A stretch of 64,000 bases of DNA from Clostridiales bacterium (GCA_022775085.1 JALFJQ010000047.1:36646-100645), one strand, 5' to 3'. Counted from the stretch's first letter, positions 1 through 10,143 are shown. The notes: generated from the letters alone by a model not told the origin. Numbers and translations: made by a program.

Positions 1-115
1 AGGCTGTGGCGTCCAAGATTACCTCGTAACCCTTTTCTACAGGGGTGCAGGTCAGAACCACCGCGCTAAATTCTTTCCGGTGGGAATCCTCATAAAATAG
101 TTTCCGGGTCTGCAT
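1..115 (-). CDS. alanyl-tRNA editing protein AlaX-like, N-terminal part (runs off window)
   Basis: Reverse complement from CAT at 113-115 reads MQTRKLFYEDSHRKEFSAVVLTCTPVEKGYEVILDATA, resembling AlaX/AlaRS-editing-domain N-termini; RBS-like GGGAGG upstream. Confidence 0.65.
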   Translation of the reverse strand, partial: MQTRKLFYEDSHRKEFSAVVLTCTPVEKGYEVILDATA

Positions 116-142
116 TTTTTGCCTCCCTGGTAATAAAACGAC

Positions 143-473
143 AAATTGGAATTTGGCGGGGATGCCCCCGCGGGCAATGCGTGCGGGGGGGGGGTGGTAT
201 CGTTACACCACTGGGTACTGCTCGGTATCGTTACCCAGTACCGTAGAGGCCGATGCCCACATCGCCCCGTTCGTAAATGTTACGAGGTCGCTGAAGATTT
301 GAAATAATCGCGTGCTTTTACCGCGGACCGATGTGGGCATCGGCCACTACGGTTACAAACCAACAAATACCAACTTTCGTGACAGCTTATGGTCGAGGGG
401 CCCAAAGGATGTTACGGGATTGACAGAGTCCGTAACGCATTGGCTGCGGGCCCTGCCCGCCAAATTCCAATTT
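143..473. repeat. composite element with inverted ends AAATTGGAATTTGGCGGG...GCAATGCGT, containing a nested second repeat (242-352)
   Basis: 143-183 and 432-473 are inverted copies; interior contains a WL-type repeat copy and a separate TIR element. Confidence 0.6.
242..352. repeat. MITE-like element, ends CCGTAG(N)GGCCGATGCCCACATCG / CGATGTGGGCATCGGCC(N)CTACGG
   Basis: Terminal inverted repeats read directly; second copy at 13036-13145. Confidence 0.65.
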
Positions 474-629
474 ATCATTCTGTTTTCTATATGAATTTTT
501 ATTATATCATGCAAACGCATAAAAAGCAACGCTTTCACCAGTTTACATAATACAAATTTGAATTTTTCAGGAATTTTTCTTTGCTTTTTCGCAATATTGA
601 TGTAGAATAGAGGAAACTGCGAAATTGAG

Positions 630-1406
630 GTGATGACTATGCCCGCCAATTATGCCCATTACCGCTTCGGCAAGCTGGCGCTGCCCGCTCTGCCCGCCGA
701 GGCCCGTCAGTGCATCGGACGCTTCCGCCGGATGTACGACATCGGACTGCATGGGCCGGACATTCTATTCTACTATAACCCTGTGATGGATACTCCCGTG
801 GGGCAGCTGGGTCACAGCTACCACACCTACAGCGGTCAGAAATTCTTTGAACAAGCCTGCAAACAGGCGGATTCCGAGGCCGCCCGGGCTTATCTGTATG
901 GTCTGCTGGGCCACTACTGCCTGGACTCTCTGTGCCATCCCTATGTAAACCAACTGGTAGACATAGGCGAGGTTCGGCATATCGCCCTGGAATCTCAGCT
1001 GGAACGGCGGCTGCTGGAAGCCGACGGGGAAACCTCCCCTGCCACCTTCGACATGAGCAAACGGCTGCGGCTGACCCGGGGCGAGTGCATGACGGTGGCT
1101 CAGTTCTATCCCCCCGCCACCGGCGCCAATATCAGCCGAAGCATGAAGCTCATGGCTATGTGCACCCATTTCCTTGCCAGCCCCAAGCGCGCCCAGCGGG
1201 AAAAGCTTCTGGGCCGGATCAAGCCGGAACTATGCGACATTTTCATTCCGGAGAAGGAAAATGAGGATATGACGCTGTACGTGGACGAGCTGGTGGAGCT
1301 GTACGGACAGGCGCTGGAACGCTACCCCAGAATGCTGGAGGCGCTGATGGCGCACATGAAAAACGGTGCTGCTCTGGGCGAGGACTACGCCCCCACCTTT
1401 GGCTAA
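630..1406 (+). CDS. zinc-dependent phospholipase C family protein
   Basis: 258 aa, His/Asp-rich N-terminus MPANYAHYRFGK...GPDILFYYNPV and HSYHTYSGQKFFE typical of this family. Confidence 0.7.
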   Translation: MMTMPANYAHYRFGKLALPALPAEARQCIGRFRRMYDIGLHGPDILFYYNPVMDTPVGQLGHSYHTYSGQKFFEQACKQADSEAARAYLYGLLGHYCLDSLCHPYVNQLVDIGEVRHIALESQLERRLLEADGETSPATFDMSKRLRLTRGECMTVAQFYPPATGANISRSMKLMAMCTHFLASPKRAQREKLLGRIKPELCDIFIPEKENEDMTLYVDELVELYGQALERYPRMLEALMAHMKNGAALGEDYAPTFG

Positions 1407-1425
1407 AGAGGAGATAGAAAAGGCC

Positions 1426-2711
1426 ATGAAAGAAAAATTCAAACTCACAGCACTGGAAAAAAGCTGGATTCTCTATGATGTTGGCAATTCCGCATTCATT
1501 CTGCTGGTGACCACGCTGGTACCCATTTTCTTTAACGCACTGGCAAAGAGCGCCGGGCTGAATGAGGATCTTTACTTAAGCTATTGGGGCTATGCCGGCT
1601 CCATAGCGACGATCTGGTTGCGATTCTGGGCCCCATCTGCGGCACGCTGGCAGACCGGAAGATGAAAAAGCAGTTTTTCCTCGTCACAATGCTGGTGGGC
1701 GCGCTGTGCTGTGCTGTGCTTGGCTTCGCCCCGGGCTGGCTGGCCTTCCTGTGCCTGTTTATTCTGGCCCGGGTGGGCTATTCCTCCAGCCTGATCTTCT
1801 ACGACTCCATGCTGCCGGAGGTCACCTCCGAGGAGCGGATGGACAAGGTCTCATCCATGGGCTTTGCCTTCGGTTACATCGGCTCTGTGATCCCCTTTGT
1901 CGTGTGCCTGGTACTGGTGCTGATGCCCGGTATGTTCGGGCTGACCCAGGGCAGCGCCATGGTCATTGCCTTTCTGATTACGGCTGTTTGGTGGATCGCC
2001 TGCACCGCTCCTCTGCTGCGGCGCTACCGGCAGACCGCTTTCGTCACCGCGGAGAAAAGCCCCCTGCTGGATTCCTTCCGGCAGCTGGGCCGCACCATTC
2101 GGGATGCCAAAAAGGAAAAGCACATTTTCGTGTATCTGCTGGCCTTTTTCTTCTTTATCGACGGCGTGTACACCATCATCGACATGGCCACGGCCTACGG
2201 CACCGCGCTGGGCCTCGACACCACCGGATTGCTTCTGGCTCTGCTGGTCACCCAGATCGTGGCGTTTCCCTGCTCCATTATTTTCGGGCGGCTGTCGACC
2301 AAATATGACACGGGCCTGCTGATCAAGGTGTGCATTATTGCCTACACCTGTGTGGTGATGTTCGCTGTATTCATGGTCAGCCAATGGCAGTTCTGGCTGC
2401 TGGCTGTCATGGTTGGTATGTTCCAGGGCGGCGTTCAGGCCCTGAGCCGCAGCTACCTGGGTAAGATCATCCCCCCGGAGCGCAGCGGAGAATTCTTCGG
2501 CCTCATGGATATTTTTGGCAAAGGCGCATCCTTCATGGGCATGACGCTGATTTCCGTTGTCAGCCAGCTTACCGTCGGAGTCCACCTGAACATCTTTGGC
2601 GTGACGCTGCAAAACGAGAATCTGGCCGTTTCCACACTGATCCTTCTGTTTGCCATCGGCTATGTGCTGTTCTGCAAGGCGGATAAGCTGAACAAACAGC
2701 GGATTCCGTAA
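1426..2711 (+). pseudogene. UMF1-family MFS transporter (Atg22-like) interrupted by a frameshift near 1605-1625
   Basis: N-terminal part in ORF 1366..1665 (YWGYAGSIAT) continues in ORF 1584..2711 (LVAILGPICGTLADRK) in another frame; the two halves make one family-like protein. Confidence 0.7.
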
Positions 2712-2770
2712 AACAGATGAGCCCGGAATATCCCATTCCAACGAAGATACATTGAATATCGGTAAAAAGA

Positions 2771-2811
2771 TGCCCTTGCGGTTCCGATTCCGGACCGCAA
2801 GGGCAATTTTT
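2771..2811 (+). terminator. rho-independent terminator after MFS gene
   Basis: TGCCCTTGCGGTTCCGATTCCGGACCGCAAGGGCA followed by ATTTTT. Confidence 0.75.
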
Positions 2812-2879
2812 GTGGCAGCACCGCATAATGGGGCAAAAGATCCGCCGAAGCCCGCAGCTTCCATTGCGCGGTGTTGCCT
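2812..2879. repeat. short copy of the GGCAACACCGC...GCGGTGTTGCC repeat family
   Basis: GGCAGCACCGCATAATGGGGC...CCATTGCGCGGTGTTGCCTTA; longer copy at 22856-23023. Confidence 0.6.
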
Positions 2880-4654
2880 TATTTCTTTTTTGTTTTGGTT
2901 TTCACCTTGGACAGCGGCACCGCGAACCAGCGCTCGATCTGCATCTGTTTGGCCTTGGCATCCATCTTCAGGGCGGTGTCCCGCATCAGTTCGCCCCATG
3001 CGTCCGCCGTCAGGCGGCCGGAGTCGTCCCGGGTGAACAGATAGGGGCAGTGCTCCAGTCTGCGGCGGCCGAAGGTGCCCGCATAGGGGCGGATGACGCC
3101 CAGTGCCAGCGCATAGGGGGCCATATTGAAGAAGTAATCCGGGTCATTGTGAAGGAGCCGGTTGATGCTGTCCCGGGGCAGGTGCTTGAGGTAGGCACGC
3201 AGACCCAGAACCTGTCCGGCGTCGTGGCGGCCCAAGTCGCTGCGGCGTCCGCCATAGGCAGCGAAGAAGCCCAGCGCCCACTGGCCCAAAATGCAGCACA
3301 GCGGGATCCAGACCTGTCCGCTGAGCAGGCCCAGCACCGTCCAAAGAATGAGGATGACCAGACCGATGACTACCGGCACCTTGCCCCGCAGGTGGGTGCA
3401 GTAGGCCACGTCCTGCATGAGCCAGGCGGAGATCCAGCCCACAAAGCAGAGAATTACCGCCATGATGACTGCCAGCGCCAGAACACCGCTCATATTCATG
3501 GCAACGCACACGCCGCAGGCCCCCTGGGCAAGGCAGGCCAGCGCCCGGAAAATCTTCATGTTGCCGGAGTTCCCGCGGTACATATTCCGCTCCATGGGCA
3601 CCATGCCTGCCACCTTCCGGCACAGAACGGCATACTGATTTCCGGTGGCATCCACCATCTGACGGCGGCTGAACAGCAGATTGAATACTTTGTTCTCAAA
3701 GGCGCTGCGTTCGTTGCCCATGTCCATGCGCTTGTGCAGGTACACCTTGTTCCCTTCCACGGCGATGAGCAGGTAGCCCAGCTGGGCCCAGGAGAACACC
3801 ATCATGGTCAGGTCTCCGCCGGTCAGGGTCAGGCGGCAGCCCAGTTCACCGGCGGTAATGCCCTCGGGGGCGGTGGATGCCCGGCTGCGGTGGATGGGCC
3901 ACGTCCGCAGCGTCAGCAGCCAGTACAGCAGTGCCGCGCCGAAGAAACCCAGAATATAGGGAAGCTCCGGGTATCCGTCCCGGACATAGGTGCTGACCGT
4001 CGGGAACATTTTTGTCGGTACCACCATGGTCATGGTGACACCTTCCCGGTCGTTCATTACTGCCTTGGTGGAGCCGATGATCTGGCTGCCGGTGATGGGC
4101 AGGATGCTCAAATCGGATTCAATGCTCTCCTGCCGGTAGATGCTGGTAAAGACGGGATCCAAACCCACGCAGTTATTGGGCATAGTGATGGTGAAATTCA
4201 TGGCTTCCACCGGATATTCAAAGCCGGAAAGCAGCGGAACGGTCAGAACCAGATCCCGCTTGGGGGATTCCTTTCCCGCATCCACGGCAGCCTGATTCAG
4301 CGTAGTGATCTTCACCGCCTCCGGCAGCGTGTAGCTGATGCGAACCGAGGCGTCACCCACATACCCCTTGCTGATGCGGCTCAGATCCACCTGAAGAGCG
4401 GAAGCCGATCGGGCAGCAGCGGCATTGGAGCCATTGACGGTGATGTTTTTCGCGTCCAGCGGTACAGGATAGGTCAGCCTGTCCAGCGCGGCCTCCAGCC
4501 GCAGATTCACGGTGACCGTTACAAGGCACTGACCCTCTGATGTGACGGTGCACTGAAGGTCTACCTGGGTGGCGGCGCTCTCCGCGGAAACCGGCATACA
4601 GAAAACGCCTGCCAGAAGCACGCACAATATAAATAAAACCGCAACGCGTTTCAT
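2879..4654 (-). CDS. predicted membrane protein, DUF2207-like
   Basis: 591 aa with signal peptide, beta-rich extracellular N-terminal part and later TM segments. Confidence 0.5.
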   Translation of the reverse strand: MKRVAVLFILCVLLAGVFCMPVSAESAATQVDLQCTVTSEGQCLVTVTVNLRLEAALDRLTYPVPLDAKNITVNGSNAAAARSASALQVDLSRISKGYVGDASVRISYTLPEAVKITTLNQAAVDAGKESPKRDLVLTVPLLSGFEYPVEAMNFTITMPNNCVGLDPVFTSIYRQESIESDLSILPITGSQIIGSTKAVMNDREGVTMTMVVPTKMFPTVSTYVRDGYPELPYILGFFGAALLYWLLTLRTWPIHRSRASTAPEGITAGELGCRLTLTGGDLTMMVFSWAQLGYLLIAVEGNKVYLHKRMDMGNERSAFENKVFNLLFSRRQMVDATGNQYAVLCRKVAGMVPMERNMYRGNSGNMKIFRALACLAQGACGVCVAMNMSGVLALAVIMAVILCFVGWISAWLMQDVAYCTHLRGKVPVVIGLVILILWTVLGLLSGQVWIPLCCILGQWALGFFAAYGGRRSDLGRHDAGQVLGLRAYLKHLPRDSINRLLHNDPDYFFNMAPYALALGVIRPYAGTFGRRRLEHCPYLFTRDDSGRLTADAWGELMRDTALKMDAKAKQMQIERWFAVPLSKVKTKTKKK

Positions 4655-4764
4655 GCTGCCCCTCCTCCAAAGAACATACTGTGTCTAAGCATTTTACCAT
4701 GCAGAAGCAGAAAAAGCAAGATAAAAGCGAGATGCCCTGATTCTTGAACTCCTGCCAAAAAGAA

Positions 4765-4794
4765 AGGGAGGAAGCGGCGAACCGCTTCCTCCCT
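4765..4794 (-). terminator. rho-independent terminator downstream of acsB copy 1
   Basis: AGGGAGGAAGCGG-ttcg-CCGCTTCCTCCCT then TTCTTTTT on the minus strand. Confidence 0.75.
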
Positions 4795-4824
4795 AATGAT
4801 TGATTGACCGTATGAACGAACACC

Positions 4825-4902
4825 CGGTAACGATACCGAGCGGTACCCAGAGGTGTAACGACTCCAGACCAGCCCGCGCGCATTGGCAGGCGGTCCTGCC
4901 GT
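4825..4902 (-). repeat. WL-associated repeat copy directly after acsB-1 stop
   Basis: GGTAACGATACCGAGCGGTACCCAGAGGTGTAACGA...GGCAGGCGGTCCTGCC; similar copies at ~150-242, 39230, 42038, 55312. Confidence 0.7.
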
Positions 4903-4903
4903 C

Positions 4904-7036
4904 TTACATATCGAAGGGCTCCATGCCCAGGACGGGGTGGCCGACCTCGGACAGGTAGTTCATCAGCTGCTCGGGATCCTCGGTGCAGATGGTCTCATCG
5001 GCGATCATGTCGGTGAAGTTCTCCACGCCGTACATATCCAGAGCGGTCTTATCCAGACGCTCACGCATCTGATCCTTCAGCATCTTGGGCATCCAGACGA
5101 TACGGCCGGGGCCACCCTCAGCTGCGATGAACTTGTGGGAAGCGATGAAGTGCTTGCCATGGCCCATGAAGCCGGGAGTCTGAACGCCGCCGCCGGTCAT
5201 GGAGGCCATCTCGGAGAAGGTCATGCCCAGAGGCGTGATGCCGGCGTGCTCACGGCAAGTAATGACAACGCCCATGGAAACAGGCTCAACACCGCAGATA
5301 CACTCGAAGCAGCCGCAGGAGGTCATGGGATCCTGGAACAGGGAGTACAGGGTCACGTGCTCCAGAGCGCCGTGGCTGTACTTGTTGACGGCCTCGTCGA
5401 CGGTGGTGTAACGGCCCAGCTTCTCGTCCATGCAGCCTTCCTTGAGGATGGGCTGGCAGGGACCGGCGGGATCCAGTTCCTTGGTAGCCTTGGCATCCAG
5501 CCAGGACACGGCACCGCACAGGCCCAGACGCTCGGGAGTGACGATACAGACGTGGCTGGGAGAGAAGGCCTGGCACATGATGCAGGTGTAGTACTGCTCA
5601 ACAGACTCGTCGGTCATGGAGGCAAGTCTTGCGTCACGCTTGTCGAAGACCTCGTTGGCGGCGGCACGCAGGGCAGCGTTCTTCTCGGCGTTCACAACGA
5701 TGGTGACCTGGCACTTGTCAACAACAGCCTCGAACTCGCTCTTGACCTTGGCGTACAGAACCTCGCCCAGGTGCTTGAACTTGAAGCCGGCCTCGAAGTC
5801 AGTCTTGCTGATACGGATACGGATCATGTCACGCTGACCGGTGTGCATAACACCCTCGATGCAGTTGATCCAGGAGTGGATCTTACGCTCCATGACGGAC
5901 TCAAAGTCAGGCTGCATGGCCTTGCCGGCGACCTCGACGGTGTAGCTGAGGGAAATCTTGGAGCCCACGGGGATCTCGTCGATTTCGGGGCCGTCCACAA
6001 CGATCTTGTGATCCTCGACATCGGAAGCCTCTCTGGTCTGAACCAGCTCGAAGCAGTCCACACGGGAGCCGTCCACTTCCACCTGCATATCGCCGCGGCG
6101 GATGATCTCGCCTTCGAAAGCAGAGGCGAAAGACACGGGAATGTCGATGTTGGTGATCTTGATCTTGATGTCCCGGGCCTCCAGAGAGGTAGCGTTCCAC
6201 TTGGAGACATCAGGCTGTACGATCAGGGACTTGGGAACACGGAAGATGTTCTCGGTCTCATTGGTGATAACGGGGAAGCCCAGAGCGATAGCACCGGCGC
6301 CGCAGGCAACGATCACATCGTCCAGAGGAGCGAAGGCGTTGACAAAGGCGGGAACACGCTCAAAGGTGTACTTCATCAGGCCGGCGGCGTCGCCGGGCTG
6401 GATGTTGCCGAAGATCAGAGCGGCACGGATGGCCACGGAGACAACGTGGATGACGGAGGTGACGTCCTTGCCCAGAGGGATGACGCGCAGCTCGGCACCG
6501 GTCTTGTAGCCCTTCTCCTCCAGCTGATCGATGATGCCGCCCACCAGAGTGACCAGCATACCCTGAGCCTGATAGCTCTTGACCAGAGCCACGGCCTCGT
6601 CGGCGGAAGGAGCGGTGCCCAGAATGACAGGCACGCCGGGGATGTCGCCGGTAACCAGGGGGACACCCAAGGAACGGACAACGGCATCGGGCAGATGGCC
6701 GTAGCAAGGAGCCGCATAGGGCTCAGCACCGTCAATGTACTTCAGAACTTCGATAAACTCAGCACACAGAGCGGTGGCGACACCGGACATGAATGCGTCG
6801 TGCAGGCGGTTGTTGCGGGTCATCAGGGTCTTGACGACACCCAGAGCTTCCTTCAGCTGACCCAGGGTCTCAACCTTCACGCCGGTCACGCCGTAGTAGC
6901 AGGGCAGGCTGTAGGCGGTGCCGGGGAAGGAAACGGCGTGATCCTCGCCGTACTGTGCAATGGCGTTATTGATGGCCGCCTCGGTCAGACCGTATACGGC
7001 ATCGTTACCGCCAAAAACTCTATCAAAAAGTGTCAC
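4904..7036 (-). CDS. acsB: CO-dehydrogenase/acetyl-CoA synthase, acetyl-CoA synthase subunit (copy 1)
   Basis: 710 aa; A-cluster motifs YTCIMCQAFSPSHVCIVTPERLGLCGAVSW and SCGCFECI. Confidence 0.95.
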   Translation of the reverse strand: MTLFDRVFGGNDAVYGLTEAAINNAIAQYGEDHAVSFPGTAYSLPCYYGVTGVKVETLGQLKEALGVVKTLMTRNNRLHDAFMSGVATALCAEFIEVLKYIDGAEPYAAPCYGHLPDAVVRSLGVPLVTGDIPGVPVILGTAPSADEAVALVKSYQAQGMLVTLVGGIIDQLEEKGYKTGAELRVIPLGKDVTSVIHVVSVAIRAALIFGNIQPGDAAGLMKYTFERVPAFVNAFAPLDDVIVACGAGAIALGFPVITNETENIFRVPKSLIVQPDVSKWNATSLEARDIKIKITNIDIPVSFASAFEGEIIRRGDMQVEVDGSRVDCFELVQTREASDVEDHKIVVDGPEIDEIPVGSKISLSYTVEVAGKAMQPDFESVMERKIHSWINCIEGVMHTGQRDMIRIRISKTDFEAGFKFKHLGEVLYAKVKSEFEAVVDKCQVTIVVNAEKNAALRAAANEVFDKRDARLASMTDESVEQYYTCIMCQAFSPSHVCIVTPERLGLCGAVSWLDAKATKELDPAGPCQPILKEGCMDEKLGRYTTVDEAVNKYSHGALEHVTLYSLFQDPMTSCGCFECICGVEPVSMGVVITCREHAGITPLGMTFSEMASMTGGGVQTPGFMGHGKHFIASHKFIAAEGGPGRIVWMPKMLKDQMRERLDKTALDMYGVENFTDMIADETICTEDPEQLMNYLSEVGHPVLGMEPFDM

Positions 7037-7069
7037 GGTTTTTCCTCCTATTTCGTATTGGTAATTCCA

Positions 7070-7840
7070 TTAACAGTCGTCACGATCCAGAATTTCCTTG
7101 ATCTTCCGGATCTCTTCGATTGCCGTGGGGCTGAAATCGTAGGGAGACTTGCCCTGACGATCCGCGTCCATGATCTCCGGGTTGTAGTGGATGAAGCCCA
7201 GCAGGTCTTCCGCGGGGATGGCGGATTTGACAAACTCCTCATCCCGGGCATCCCGAACCTTGTTGGCAACCACCCGCACCTGCCTGACCCCCAGATCAGC
7301 GGCCAGACGCTTCACATTGTGGTAGGTCTGGACGCTGCGGGCGCCGGGCTCGATGACCACGATGAACTGATCCATATTGCCCGCGGTGCCCCGGCCCAGA
7401 TGCTCCAGTCCCGCCTCCATATCCATGATGACCACGTCATTTTTGCGGTAGGTCAGATTGGCCAGCACGGCCTTGAGCATCACATGCTCAGGACACACGC
7501 AGCCGCTGCCACCCAAATCCACGGTGCCCATGACCAGCAGCTTTACGCCGTTGATCTCACGGGAGAAGGTGTCGGGAATGTCAGCCACATAGGGGTTGAG
7601 CTTGAAGAACTTGTTGGCGGCGTTGGCGCCGGTGCGTTCTTCCACTAAGGTGCGCATTTTGGAGATGGGGACGATGGCGTCCACTTCCTCCTGGCTTAGG
7701 CCCAGAGCCAGACCCAGATTGGCGTCTGGGTCTACGTCGGCTGCCAGGACGGTGCGTCCTTCGTCGGCGTAGAGCCGGGCCAGTGTGGAGGACAGGGTGG
7801 TTTTGCCCACGCCGCCCTTACCGGTAATCGCTACTTTCAT
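7070..7840 (-). CDS. cooC: CooC/AcsF-type nickel-insertion ATPase (copy 1)
   Basis: KGGVGKTTLS P-loop, ADVDPDANLG, EHLGRGT; between cooS and acsB. Confidence 0.9.
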   Translation of the reverse strand: MKVAITGKGGVGKTTLSSTLARLYADEGRTVLAADVDPDANLGLALGLSQEEVDAIVPISKMRTLVEERTGANAANKFFKLNPYVADIPDTFSREINGVKLLVMGTVDLGGSGCVCPEHVMLKAVLANLTYRKNDVVIMDMEAGLEHLGRGTAGNMDQFIVVIEPGARSVQTYHNVKRLAADLGVRQVRVVANKVRDARDEEFVKSAIPAEDLLGFIHYNPEIMDADRQGKSPYDFSPTAIEEIRKIKEILDRDDC

Positions 7841-7877
7841 TGGAAAAAGACCTCGAATTGTAAGTAATCAGAATTCT

Positions 7878-7969
7878 TGTCATACTGAGCGGAGACGAAG
7901 TATCTACGCAGATACGTTGATACGATGGTGCGAAGATTCCTCGACGCGCTTCGCTCGCTCGGAATGACA
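7878..7969. repeat. TGTCATnCTGAGCG...CGCTCGGAATGACA inverted-end repeat
   Basis: Inverted ends read directly; related elements at 35771 and 47891. Confidence 0.6.
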
Positions 7970-7979
7970 GAAACTCGTT

Positions 7980-9884
7980 TTAGATGCCCAGAGCGGCGCG
8001 CTTGGCCTCGATGCAGGCGATCATCTTGTCACCCAGGGACTCGATGTCGGTATCGACAACGTACTTGGCCTCGACCCAATCCTTCACGCCGTGCTCGCCG
8101 GTCAGCAGCTCGCAGATCTCGGAAGAGCCCTTGACGTAGGGATCCACGCCCAGGAAAGTCTCGATGCCGGTAGCAACGACGTAGTTACCGATGGAGACGG
8201 CCTTCTCGGACATCCATTCGGGAGCGCAGCCTACGACAGGCAGCTGGGAGATGGGGATGCCGGAATCCTTGGACAGCTCGGCAGCCAGGATCATCATACG
8301 GGAGATATCCACGCAGGAGCCCATGTGCAGAACGGGAGGAATGCCAGCCAGCTCACACACACGCTTGAGGCCCGCGCCGCAGTACTCCTTGGCCTTCTCG
8401 GGATCCATGAGGCCTGCCTTGGCAGCAGCCTGCGCGGCACAGCCGGTGGTGATGACGATGATGTCGTTCTCCAGCATCTTCTTCATCAGGCCGATATGAG
8501 CGGAGTCGGGACGAACCTTGGGGTTGTTGCAGCCGACCATAGCCACAGCGCCGCGCAGAACACCGGAGGTGACGCACTCCAGCAGGGGCTTGGTGGTGCC
8601 GAACTCGTCCACCTGAGAGTTGGCAACGCCGTCCAGAACCTTCACGATAGCCTCGACGGAGTAGCCGACACGGGCCTTTTGCTTCAGGTTGGGGATGTTG
8701 ACCAGCTCGGGCTTCCGGTTCTTGAAGTTCTCGATAGCCATCTTGACGATCGCCTTGGCGTTGTCGCCGGCGGTGGCGGAGGAGAAGCGGATGAACTCGG
8801 AATCGGGAATCCGGGCGATGGGAGAGGTGGTGATGAACTTGGTATGGAAGCACTTGCTCAGGGGGCCCAGAGCGGGGAAGATGCACTGTACGTCCACGAC
8901 GATGGCTTCGCAGGCGCCGGTGAGAACCACGTTCTCCTGGTTCAGGTAGTTACCGGCCATGGGGATGCCGTGACGCATGGCAACCTCGTTGGAGGTGCAG
9001 CAGACACCGGAAACGGTGATGCCCTTGGCGCCCATGGACTTGGCGTAGGCGATCATCTCGGGATCGTTGGCGTAGTAGACGATCATCTCGGACAGGGAAG
9101 GATCGTGACCGTGAACCACGATATTGACGTTGTCCTTCTCCATGACGCCGATGTTGGCTTCGGTGTCGATGGGCTTGGGAGTGCCGAACAGAACATCGGA
9201 GAACTCGGTACCGGCCATGGAGCCGCCCCAGCCGTCGGACAGGCCAGCCCGCAGAGCCTGGCGAACCAGAGCCTCAGGCAGAGAGGAGCAGCCCATGTGA
9301 GACATATGCAGAGACTGAGAAACCTCGCGGTCGATGGCGCGGGGCTCGATCTCGGCATCATGCCACAGCTTCTGGGTGTGCTCGGGAGCGCGCTTCAGGA
9401 AACGCTGGGTGCCGAAGGGCTTGCCGTACTCCAGCAGGGCCATCTCGGCGATCTCGTGGGCCAGGTCGTAGATGTCCTTGCCCTCGGTCTCCACACCCCA
9501 CTCCTTGGCGATGCGGATCAGCTTCTCGGGGTCCTTGACGGTGTAGTTGCCGTCCGGCTTGGTCTGGTACAGGGTGTGGCAGATTTCACGGCCATGGTCG
9601 GAGTGCGTGGCGGCACCGCCGGCGGTGAACATCAGGAAGTTACGGCCAACGATACCATGAACGTCGCAGCCGCAGATACCACGGGGAGCCTTCTTGGTGA
9701 TGCGGCAGGGGCCCATGGAGCAGATACGGCAGCAGGTGCCGCTCTCGCCGAAGCCGCAGTGAGGAGTCTGGTTCTTAACACGCTGCTGCCAGGTATCAGC
9801 GCCAACCTTCTGCGCGGTTTCCAGCAGAGAATTGGTGGCAGCTTCCATCTCCTCGATGGTGGTTGTAAATGCCCAATCCTTCAA
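7980..9884 (-). CDS. cooS: anaerobic carbon monoxide dehydrogenase catalytic subunit
   Basis: 634 aa; CGFGESGTCCRICSMGPCRI cluster motif and downstream CODH motifs. Confidence 0.95.
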   Translation of the reverse strand: MKDWAFTTTIEEMEAATNSLLETAQKVGADTWQQRVKNQTPHCGFGESGTCCRICSMGPCRITKKAPRGICGCDVHGIVGRNFLMFTAGGAATHSDHGREICHTLYQTKPDGNYTVKDPEKLIRIAKEWGVETEGKDIYDLAHEIAEMALLEYGKPFGTQRFLKRAPEHTQKLWHDAEIEPRAIDREVSQSLHMSHMGCSSLPEALVRQALRAGLSDGWGGSMAGTEFSDVLFGTPKPIDTEANIGVMEKDNVNIVVHGHDPSLSEMIVYYANDPEMIAYAKSMGAKGITVSGVCCTSNEVAMRHGIPMAGNYLNQENVVLTGACEAIVVDVQCIFPALGPLSKCFHTKFITTSPIARIPDSEFIRFSSATAGDNAKAIVKMAIENFKNRKPELVNIPNLKQKARVGYSVEAIVKVLDGVANSQVDEFGTTKPLLECVTSGVLRGAVAMVGCNNPKVRPDSAHIGLMKKMLENDIIVITTGCAAQAAAKAGLMDPEKAKEYCGAGLKRVCELAGIPPVLHMGSCVDISRMMILAAELSKDSGIPISQLPVVGCAPEWMSEKAVSIGNYVVATGIETFLGVDPYVKGSSEICELLTGEHGVKDWVEAKYVVDTDIESLGDKMIACIEAKRAALGI

Positions 9885-9948
9885 AGTGATTTCCTCCTAA
9901 TCATTGATTCTTGAGACGAACGAAATGACGCTTATGCGGAACATAAGG

Positions 9949-9987
9949 TATCGATATTATTTTACTAATTAAATGCAAGAATGTCAA
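9949..9987 (-). promoter_or_regulatory. sigma70-type promoter for cooS-cooC-acsB plus TATCGATA palindrome near +1
   Basis: Minus strand TTGACA-17 nt-TAAAAT followed by AATATCGATACC. Confidence 0.55.
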
Positions 9988-10143
9988 TCGTGCATTTTCA
10001 CACAATTCTTCCTATTTTCCTATCCCCCACGGGGGGATTTTTGGTGATTTTATATGATGCGTCCATCTGCGTACCCTGCAATTCGGCAAAAAAAGAAGAA
10101 TCCCGCCGCCGGAAACGACCGGAAACGGGAAAAGAATGAAGTT

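Noticed and set aside
150-480. CRISPR-like or tRNA feature in the repeat-rich start of the window
   Set aside because: Repeats are few, inverted and not regularly spaced; no tRNA fold recognised
2810-4540. 576-aa plus-strand ORF opposite the DUF2207-like gene
   Set aside because: Antisense shadow; minus-strand ORF has signal peptide and TM architecture
4883-7648. 921-aa plus-strand ORF opposite acsB-1 and cooC-1
   Set aside because: Antisense shadow ORF; the minus strand encodes recognised CODH/ACS proteins
8091-9914. 607-aa plus-strand ORF opposite cooS
   Set aside because: Antisense shadow ORF with low-complexity composition
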